NCBI GenBank assembly: GCA_964383565.1
Contig: CAYLIK010000098.1
Coordinates: 1 to 11,688, forward strand
DNA length: 11,688 nt
Direction of reading: 5' to 3'
DNA from: CANJQJ01 sp964383565
GTDB taxonomy: Bacteria > Pseudomonadota > Alphaproteobacteria > Sphingomonadales > Sphingomonadaceae
Made by a program: the position numbers and the translations under genes
Shown here: positions 7,143-11,688 of the stretch, piece by piece
Layout of the letters: each line of letters begins with the position of its first letter
Numbering within the stretch: position 1 is the stretch's first letter
Notes under the pieces: generated by a model
Database searches by the model: none
What the model was told of the DNA's origin: nothing
Seen by the model: only the letters and a program-made list of their open reading frames with translations

Positions 7143-8741
7143 ATGAGCGAGATCGGGAATATTCACTCCGACAAGGAAAATATGAGCATTGATCGCTTTC
7201 AGTGCCTGGTCGATGCGATCAAAGACTATGCCATCTACATGCTCGATCCCGACGGGCACATCATCAGTTGGAACAGCGGCGCGGAGCGTTTCAAGGGCTA
7301 TTCGGAGCTAGAGGTTCTCGGCCGGCATTTTTCCTGCTTCTATACGCCCGAGGATATAGCCGCCGATCTGCCGAAGCTCGCGCTCGCGACCGCCCGGCTG
7401 GAAGGGCATTTCGAGGCTGAAGGCTGGCGCGTCCGCAAGGACGGGACCAAAATCTTCGCCAATGTCATGATCGATCCGATCTACCAGAACGGCAAGCTGA
7501 TCGGTTTCGCCAAGGTCACGCGCGACATCACCCAGAAGATCAAGGCCGAGCAGGAGCTGATCGCGGCCCGCGAGGCGCTCCAGCAGGCGCAGCGCATGGA
7601 GGTGCTCAGCCGAGTCACCGGGGGCATCGCACACGACTTCAACAATATGATGACGGTGATGCGCAGCAGCACCGAACGGCTGATGGAAGAGGAGCTTCCC
7701 GAAGACCAGCGCCGCCGGTGCTTGCATCTGATGATCGAGACGATCGACCATGCGACCTCGCTCACCAGCCAGCTCATCACCATGGTCCGCCGCCAGCCGC
7801 TCCGCCCCGAACAGTTCGACGTGGTCGACCGCATCCTCGGCATTCGCGGGCTGCTGGGCACCACCCTCACTGACCGTATCCAGCTCAAGCTGCACCTCGC
7901 CCCCGATCTGACCCAGGTCGATACCGACCGTCACCAGTTCGAGACGACGATCATCAACCTCGTCGTCAACGCGCGCGACGCCCTCCTCCGCAGCGCGGCC
8001 GAAACTGACCGGCTCAGCGTCTCGATCACCGCGTCGCCGGTGAGCGGCATCCCCTCGGTGCGCGGCATGCCGCCGATCGGCGGGGCGTATGTCGCGATCA
8101 CCATCGCCGACAACGGCCCGGGCATCGACGAAGAGACGATGGAGCATATCTTCGAACCCTTCTTCACCACCAAGGAAGGCGGCCAGGGCGCCGGCCTCGG
8201 CCTTTCGCAGGTCCACGACTTCGTGAAGCAATCCGGCGGCGAGATCGACGTTTCGAGTGAGCCCGGCAAGGGCGCGATGTTCACGCTCTACCTGCCACGC
8301 GTGCGCCGCAGCGTGGTGACCGCGCGCAGCATCCCCGACACGCCGATCCCGCAGCAGGAGCCCGGCCTGTCGGGCAAGCTGCTGCTGGTGGAAGACAATG
8401 TCCGCATCGCCGAGGTGACTGTCCCCCTGCTCGAGGACCTTGGGCTTACCCCGACCTGGTCGCCCGATGCCGAGGACGCACTCGTCAAACTGCAGGAAGA
8501 CGGCGCCGACTTCGACATCGTGATGACCGACGTCGTCATGCCCGGCATGAGCGGCATCGCGCTCGCCCGCGTGATCGCGCAGCGCTGGCCCGATCTGCCC
8601 GTGGTGCTAACCAGCGGCTACAGTGACGATCTGACCGCCGGTCAGGGCGGCGATTTCGACCTGATCCAGAAGCCCTACAGCCGCAAGGCGCTGATCGCGA
8701 CGCTGGGGCGGCATTTGAATCCGGAGCCTGAGGCGGCTTAA
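7143..8741 (+). CDS. PAS-domain hybrid histidine kinase with C-terminal receiver
   Basis: This 532-residue sensor kinase has no signal peptide or membrane segment and should be cytoplasmic. Domains in order: PAS (about 18-130, with WNSGAERFKGYSELEVLGRH); a short helical linker rich in Glu, Ala and Gln (131-152); a dimerisation and phosphotransfer helix with His164 in GGIAHDFNNMM; an HATPase domain with N-box Asn276 (NLVVNARDAL), DNGPG (323-327), FEPFFTTK (337-344) and GAGLGLS (349-355); and a receiver (about 412-525) with phospho-acceptor Asp463 in MTDVVMPGMSG, Thr490 and Lys510. The PAS lacks the NCRFLQ cysteine motif of LOV photoreceptors, so its signal is unknown. No DNA-binding or output regulator lies beside it. 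GGGGAA precedes the ATG at short spacing. An in-frame ATG at 7182 with AAGGA upstream is an alternative start. It is divergent from pgi over a 251-base gap. Confidence 0.92.
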   Translation: MSEIGNIHSDKENMSIDRFQCLVDAIKDYAIYMLDPDGHIISWNSGAERFKGYSELEVLGRHFSCFYTPEDIAADLPKLALATARLEGHFEAEGWRVRKDGTKIFANVMIDPIYQNGKLIGFAKVTRDITQKIKAEQELIAAREALQQAQRMEVLSRVTGGIAHDFNNMMTVMRSSTERLMEEELPEDQRRRCLHLMIETIDHATSLTSQLITMVRRQPLRPEQFDVVDRILGIRGLLGTTLTDRIQLKLHLAPDLTQVDTDRHQFETTIINLVVNARDALLRSAAETDRLSVSITASPVSGIPSVRGMPPIGGAYVAITIADNGPGIDEETMEHIFEPFFTTKEGGQGAGLGLSQVHDFVKQSGGEIDVSSEPGKGAMFTLYLPRVRRSVVTARSIPDTPIPQQEPGLSGKLLLVEDNVRIAEVTVPLLEDLGLTPTWSPDAEDALVKLQEDGADFDIVMTDVVMPGMSGIALARVIAQRWPDLPVVLTSGYSDDLTAGQGGDFDLIQKPYSRKALIATLGRHLNPEPEAA

Positions 8742-8802
8742 ACACACACCCGTTCGGGACTCCCCTCGACCCCGCCCCCGCTTTCCGGCATTGGCGGACG
8801 GA

Positions 8803-9471
8803 ATGAGCGACGAGCCCCTCTCTGCCTGGATCGAAAACACGCTTGGCCACGCCCCGCGTGACCTCGCCTTATTCCAGCGCGCGCTCACGCACCCAAGCCA
8901 CACCGGCGCAAACTATCAGCGGCTCGAATTCCTCGGTGATCGCGTGCTCGGCCTCGTCATCGCCGACTGGCTCTACGCCCGCCATGCCGAGGAAGCCGAA
9001 GGCAAGCTCGCGCACCGCTTCAACGGGCTGGTGTCGCGCGAGGTGTGCGCAGATGTCGGCCGCGAAATGGATCTGACGCCATGGCTCAGGCTTGGCCGAC
9101 AGGCGCTCGACGACGGCGTGTTCGAAAGCGACAATGTGCTGGGCGACGTGGTCGAGGCGCTAATCGGCGCGCTCTATCTCGACGGCGGCATGGCGGCGGC
9201 CGAACGCTTCATCCGCAGCCACTGGGACGAACGGATCGGCGGACAGCGCGTGCCCCCCAAACATCCCAAGGCCGCCCTCCAGGAACTCGCCGCCGCCCGC
9301 AACCGCAAGCCGCCGGCTTATGCGATCGTCGACCGCTCCGGCCCGGACCACCGCCCTCATTTCAAGGTGAAGGTGCAGGTCAATGGTCTCGGCGAGGCCG
9401 AGGGCAACGGCACGTCCCGTCAGGAAGCCGAAACCGCCGCCGCCAAATCTTTACTGGAGAAGCTGACATGA
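8803..9471 (+). CDS. rnc: Ribonuclease III
   Basis: RNase III cuts double-stranded RNA, including rRNA precursors. The 222-residue length matches E. coli (226). The nuclease domain shows the signature RLEFLGDRVLG (40-50), with Glu42 and Asp46, then Glu66 in EGKLAHR, and Asp115 and Glu118 in DNVLGDVVEALIGA, which are the metal-binding residues. A double-stranded RNA-binding domain follows from about 154 (HPKAALQELAA) to the end (AETAAAKSLLEKL). The frame is open back to a TTG at 8791, but the ATG at 8803 has the purine-rich GGCGGACGGA directly upstream and removes only four residues. The stop overlaps the era start (ATGA), so the two genes are translationally coupled. Confidence 0.96.
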   Translation: MSDEPLSAWIENTLGHAPRDLALFQRALTHPSHTGANYQRLEFLGDRVLGLVIADWLYARHAEEAEGKLAHRFNGLVSREVCADVGREMDLTPWLRLGRQALDDGVFESDNVLGDVVEALIGALYLDGGMAAAERFIRSHWDERIGGQRVPPKHPKAALQELAAARNRKPPAYAIVDRSGPDHRPHFKVKVQVNGLGEAEGNGTSRQEAETAAAKSLLEKLT

Positions 9472-10361
9472 CCGAACGCTGCGGCCTCGTCGCCGTCGTC
9501 GGAGCCCCCAATGCGGGCAAGTCCACCCTCGTCAACGCGCTCGTCGGCCAGAAGGTCGCGATCGTCAGCCCCAAGGCGCAGACCACCCGCGTCCGCCTGA
9601 TGGGCGTAGCCATAGCGGGCGAGGCGCAGATCCTGCTCGTCGATACCCCCGGCATCTTCGAGCCCCGCCGCCGCCTCGACCGCGCGATGGTCGCCGCCGC
9701 CTGGGGCGGCACGCAGGACGCCGACCTGATCGCGCTGGTGATCGACGCCGCGAGCGGCCTCAAGCACAAGGTCGACGCGCTGGTCGATGAAGTCGCCAAG
9801 CGCCCTGAACCCAAATTGCTGGTGCTCAACAAGGTCGACATCACGCCCAAGGAAAAGCTGCTCGATCTCGCGGCGGGCCTCCACGAACGCCTGAACCCCG
9901 AGACGATCTTCATGATATCAGCCACCAGCGGCGACGGCGTCGGCGATCTCAAGCAGGCGCTGGCCGCGCGCGTCCCTGAAGGCCCTTGGCATTTCCCAGA
10001 AGACCAGGTCTCCGACGCCACCGACCGCATGCTCGCCGCCGAAGTGACCCGCGAACAGCTCTATCTCCAGCTCCACGCCGAACTTCCCTACGACAGCGCT
10101 ATCGAAACCGAGAAATATGAGGAACGCAAGGACGGCTCAGTGGCGATCTACCAACAGATCCTCGTCGCGCGCGATACCCAGCGCGCCATCGTGCTGGGCA
10201 AACGCGGCGCGCGGTTGAAGGAAATCGGAAGCAAGGCACGGGCTGAACTGGCGGAGCTGTTGGGGCGGAAAGTCCACCTGTTCCTGCACGTCAAGGTCAA
10301 CCCGAAATGGGAAGAGGATCGTGGGCTTTATCGGGATATCGGATTGGATTGGGTGGAGTAG
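9468..10361 (+). CDS. era: GTPase Era
   Basis: Era is an essential GTPase that binds the 3' end of 16S rRNA during 30S assembly. At 297 residues it is close to E. coli Era (301). The G domain has G1 GAPNAGKS (12-19), the switch QTTR (38-41), G3 DTPG (59-62), G4 NKVD (121-124) and G5 SAT (151-153). The C-terminal KH domain has EKYEERKDGSVAIYQQILV (216-234), the loop GKRGARLKEIG (244-254) and the end strand HLFLHVKVNPKW. The frame remains open for 141 codons upstream through rnc, but the true start is the ATG overlapping the rnc stop. GGAGAA six bases upstream supports it, and family proteins begin just before the P-loop. The rnc-era order is widely conserved. Confidence 0.96.
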   Translation: MTERCGLVAVVGAPNAGKSTLVNALVGQKVAIVSPKAQTTRVRLMGVAIAGEAQILLVDTPGIFEPRRRLDRAMVAAAWGGTQDADLIALVIDAASGLKHKVDALVDEVAKRPEPKLLVLNKVDITPKEKLLDLAAGLHERLNPETIFMISATSGDGVGDLKQALAARVPEGPWHFPEDQVSDATDRMLAAEVTREQLYLQLHAELPYDSAIETEKYEERKDGSVAIYQQILVARDTQRAIVLGKRGARLKEIGSKARAELAELLGRKVHLFLHVKVNPKWEEDRGLYRDIGLDWVE

Positions 10362-10438
10362 GCGCAACTTCAGATCGTAACTGTTGCTCTGCAAGAAATT
10401 TTAATCTCTTCCACATAAGTCCCAGATGTCATTCTCTT

Positions 10439-10444
10439 GGAAAG
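10439..10444 (+). promoter_or_regulatory. Ribosome binding site that decides the lipoprotein start
   Basis: GGAAAG lies five bases before the ATG at 10450. The earlier in-frame ATG at 10426 has no purine-rich sequence before it and would put a charged, Trp-containing stretch ahead of the signal peptide. Confidence 0.5.
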
Positions 10445-10449
10445 ATATC

Positions 10450-10836
10450 ATGTCTTCAGTTCGCTCCGTTGCTTTTATGTTGTCTTGCGCGATGCTTGGG
10501 GCGTGTTCGCCGAAAGCGGAAACGCAACCTCGAGCAAAGATAATGGCGGAAGCCCTTTCTACCGTACTTCCCAAGAAGTTGGGAGATGGGATGGTCATGA
10601 GGTCGGCTGTGGCGGAAGGCGATTTGCTCGTGATTACCTTTGCCGGTCCCAGTGACATGACGGAAGTCTGGAGCGAAGCGGAAATAAGCAAGTTGGCGGC
10701 CGGTGGCTTTTGCCGTGCGGAAGCTAATCGTGCCTACTTCAAGGATGGTGCAAAATTACGCATCGATATTTCGTCTGGTGGAAACCCGCCGGTGGAAGGC
10801 GAAGTATTCGATGATTGCCCCGGTGCTTCGTCTTAG
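10450..10836 (+). CDS. Small putative lipoprotein of unknown function
   Basis: I do not recognise this 128-residue protein. It opens with a lipoprotein signal: MSSVRS, a hydrophobic stretch (VAFMLSCAM) and a lipobox LGAC with Cys19 as the likely lipidated residue, followed by SPKAETQ. No Asp follows the Cys, so outer-membrane sorting is possible. The mature part is about 110 residues with a hydrophobic strand (DLLVITFAG), then a Cys (GGFCRAEANRAYFKDG), a strand (LRIDIS) and a late Cys (FDDCPG). The two late cysteines could form a disulfide. By hand count the GC content over 10441-10800 is about 53%, against about 70% in a sampled 60-base line of era, which hints at later acquisition. It follows era by 88 bases on the same strand and precedes the second 85-base repeat. 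Confidence 0.7.
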   Translation: MSSVRSVAFMLSCAMLGACSPKAETQPRAKIMAEALSTVLPKKLGDGMVMRSAVAEGDLLVITFAGPSDMTEVWSEAEISKLAAGGFCRAEANRAYFKDGAKLRIDISSGGNPPVEGEVFDDCPGASS

Positions 10837-10845
10837 CCCTTTTTC

Positions 10846-10930
10846 GTCATGCTGAACTTGTTTCAGCATCCACCAGGCCACAGGCGCTGCGCTCGCGGGA
10901 CGGTGGACCCTGAAACAAGTTCAGGGTGAC
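10846..10930. repeat. 85-base double-hairpin palindromic repeat, copy 2
   Basis: This has the same length, arm length (10846-10874 and 10902-10930) and 27-base spacer as the copy at 5265-5349. The left arm is identical to that copy. The right arm differs on both sides of its own hairpin: CCCTGAA now pairs with TTCAGGG, where copy 1 has TGCTGAA with TTCAGCA. The local hairpin is kept, while pairing with the left arm is broken at those positions. The spacer differs by an A-to-C and an A-to-G change. The element begins 9 bases after the lipoprotein stop and ends 15 bases before the vapC remnant. Confidence 0.92.
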
Positions 10931-10945
10931 GGCAAATCGTCAGCG

Positions 10946-11086
10946 TCACCAAGTCTCCAACCGCAAATCAGGAACATCTCGAAAATCCTGCGTATTTAGC
11001 GTGATCAGCGACAACCCATGCGCCAGCGCGGTGGCGGCGATCATGCGGTCGATGATCTTGCGCCGCGAGAAGCCAGCCGCTTTCAA
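10946..11086 (-). pseudogene. VapC-type PIN toxin, C-terminal remnant
   Basis: The minus strand encodes 46 residues that match the end of VapC PIN-domain ribonucleases: KIIDRMIAATALAHGLSLITL, then NTQDF, then RDVPDLRLETW and a stop. The Asp in IIDRMIAA and the Asp in NTQDF are the last two acidic positions of the PIN active site. VapC proteins are usually about 130-140 residues, so roughly the first 90, with the first two catalytic acids, are missing. The similarity stops where a GC-rich palindromic element (11087-11208) begins. The frame runs on into that repeat, but the encoded residues are Pro, Ser, Arg and Gly junk. No VapB antitoxin gene and no 5' part of vapC can be seen beyond the repeat. 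The remnant should be inactive. Confidence 0.75.
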
Positions 11087-11208
11087 TCCTCCCCTGCACG
11101 GGGAGGGGGACCGCGCAGCGGTGGAGGGGGCTGGAGGCTGGGCGCATCGCAAGTGGCGATCCCCCTCCACCATCCTGCGGATGGTCCCCCTCCCCGGCAC
11201 GGGGAGGA
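11087..11208. repeat. GC-rich compound palindromic repeat (four nested hairpins)
   Basis: The element is roughly symmetrical. Outer hairpins CCTCCCC/GGGGAGG occur at 11088-11106 and at 11189-11207. Inside them are ACCGC/GCGGT (11110-11122, loop GCA) on the left and ACCATCC/GGATGGT (11169-11185, loop TGC) on the right. The arms GGTGGAGGGGG (11120-11130) and CCCCCTCCACC (11161-11171) are exact inverted repeats. A small central hairpin ATCGC/GCGAT lies at 11146-11160. It abuts the vapC remnant. The form resembles intergenic palindromic repeats of alphaproteobacteria; it carries no gene. Confidence 0.85.
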
Positions 11209-11415
11209 TCACAACAACGCGCAAAAACACTTTCCTATTAGGATTTCATCTGATCCACCGTGTCGGATGGAAACCATGCAACAGCCATATCCCACCACCT
11301 TCAGGATCGTCCCCGGCGCTGTCGCCGTGCCGTTGGCATACCCCGCGCCGGCAATGGTTTTGGTGTGAACCAAGTGTGAACTTTCGCCGCCGCACCCACC
11401 CCGTCACTTCAAAAG
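11209..11415. other. Non-coding stretch, no gene recognised
   Basis: This lies between two palindromic elements. I see no convincing gene, tRNA or missing vapC part. GTGTGAAC occurs twice in direct orientation (11363-11370 and 11374-11381), spaced one helical turn apart, which could be a protein site or chance. Short frames on both strands show no recognisable family. Composition is mixed, including an AT-richer patch at about 11210-11260. Confidence 0.5.
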
Positions 11416-11525
11416 CCCTCTCCCTGAGGGAGAGGGTTGGGTGAGGGTTTCTGACCTTCGAAGGTTAGACGCTCGGCTCCGCCGCGCTCCCCCTCACCCC
11501 AACCATCTCCCCGCCGGGGAGATGG
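11416..11525. repeat. GC-rich palindromic repeat of a third type
   Basis: The left hairpin CCCTCTCCC/GGGAGAGGG (11416-11436) has loop TGA. The right hairpin CCATCTCCCC/GGGGAGATGG (11503-11525) has loop GCC. The intervening arms GTTGGGTGAGGG (11436-11447) and CCCTCACCCCAAC (11491-11503) are inverted repeats with one bulged C. A perfect 12-bp palindrome, ACCTTCGAAGGT, sits at 11454-11465. The whole can fold as one large cruciform with hairpin tips. It ends 46 bases before priA and may sit in its 5' leader or promoter region. Confidence 0.85.
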
Positions 11526-11571
11526 AGATAGTCCGTTTGCGCCGCACCCTTCCCGTCCCTAACTACCCCTC

Positions 11572-11688
11572 GTGACTCGCGCCCGCGTCCTCCTGCTCAA
11601 TGCCGCGCTCGGCCCGCTCGATTACCGGGTGGACCGCGAGCATGTGGTCGAGCCCGGCAGCATCGTGCTCGCCCCGCTTGGCCCACGC
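11572..11688 (+). CDS. priA: Primosomal protein N' (PriA helicase), N-terminal part
   Basis: Only the first 39 codons are present before the window ends. The sequence contains RVLLLNAALGPLDYRV, then VEPGSIVLAPLGPR. This is the start of the PriA 3'-DNA-binding domain, which recognises the leading-strand end at stalled forks; full PriA is a roughly 700-residue DEAH helicase that reloads the replisome. The start is GTG at 11572. An in-frame TAA at 11560-11562 lies just upstream with only CTA, CCC and CTC between, so no earlier start is possible. There is no purine-rich ribosome site before it, which suggests a leaderless or weakly initiated message. Helicase motifs cannot be checked here. Confidence 0.85.
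   Translation, partial: MTRARVLLLNAALGPLDYRVDREHVVEPGSIVLAPLGPR

Noticed and set aside
7121..7160. A general-stress (EcfG-type, GGAAC-N16-GTT) promoter before the kinase
   Set aside because: GGAAC is present twice, but no GTT follows at the required spacing, and one copy is the ribosome site.
9045..9467. An upstream in-frame extension of era across rnc
   Set aside because: The 141 extra codons are Arg-rich junk from a shifted reading of rnc. Era proteins begin just before the P-loop, and the ATG at 9468 has a good ribosome site.
10364..10387. A terminator after era (GCAAC inverted as GTTGC)
   Set aside because: The stem is only five base pairs with a 14-base loop and no T-run, which is too weak to call.
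11209..11376. The missing N-terminal part of vapC, or another coding remnant, on the minus strand beyond the repeat
   Set aside because: The translated frames show no PIN start motif with its first Asp. One frame of about 50 residues rich in Gly, Ala and Thr is open, but it matches nothing I recognise.
10926..11444. A 172-codon open frame on the plus strand
   Set aside because: It runs antisense to the vapC remnant and across two palindromic elements, has no family features, and has no ribosome site.
11087..11525. A CRISPR array in the repeat-rich region before priA
   Set aside because: The repeats are inverted and of different types, with no regular direct repeats or spacers and no cas genes.

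Overview
The window looks like chromosomal DNA from a high-GC alphaproteobacterium, most likely a sphingomonad (Sphingomonas or a close relative). Three things point there: the small DUF4169 protein beside tRNA-Gly, the style of the glutathione reductase, Pgi, Era and PriA sequences, and a dispersed palindrome with the core GTCATGCTGAA that I associate with this group. The assignment is inferred from protein style and repeats; no marker gene such as 16S rRNA is present.

Layout. 1-1628 (+): the 3' end of tRNA-Gly(CCC), a 59-residue DUF4169 protein, and a PLP enzyme of the cystathionine gamma-synthase family. 1637-1663: a perfect hairpin between convergent stop codons. 1672-3252 (-): prfC (release factor 3). 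3411-3911 (+): an orphan CheB-like receiver whose 3' end overlaps gor by 32 bases. 3880-5226 (-): gor, glutathione reductase. 5265-5349: an 85-base double-hairpin repeat. 5389-6891 (-): pgi. 7143-8741 (+): a soluble PAS hybrid histidine kinase. 8803-10361 (+): the rnc-era pair with an ATGA overlap. 10450-10836 (+): a small lower-GC lipoprotein gene. 10837-11571: a repeat-rich stretch with a second copy of the 85-base element, a truncated vapC remnant and two further palindromic elements. 11572-11688 (+): the first 39 codons of priA.

How it fits together. Most genes are housekeeping: translation termination (prfC), RNA processing and ribosome maturation (rnc-era), glycolysis (pgi), thiol redox (gor), sulfur amino acid metabolism (the PLP enzyme) and replication restart (priA). 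Two signalling proteins, the CheB-like receiver and the hybrid kinase, are orphans with no partner in view. I see no intact defence system, prophage or biosynthetic cluster. The accessory interest lies in three unrelated palindromic repeat families and the vapC remnant packed between the rnc-era-lipoprotein block and priA, and in the paired base changes that separate the two copies of the 85-base element.
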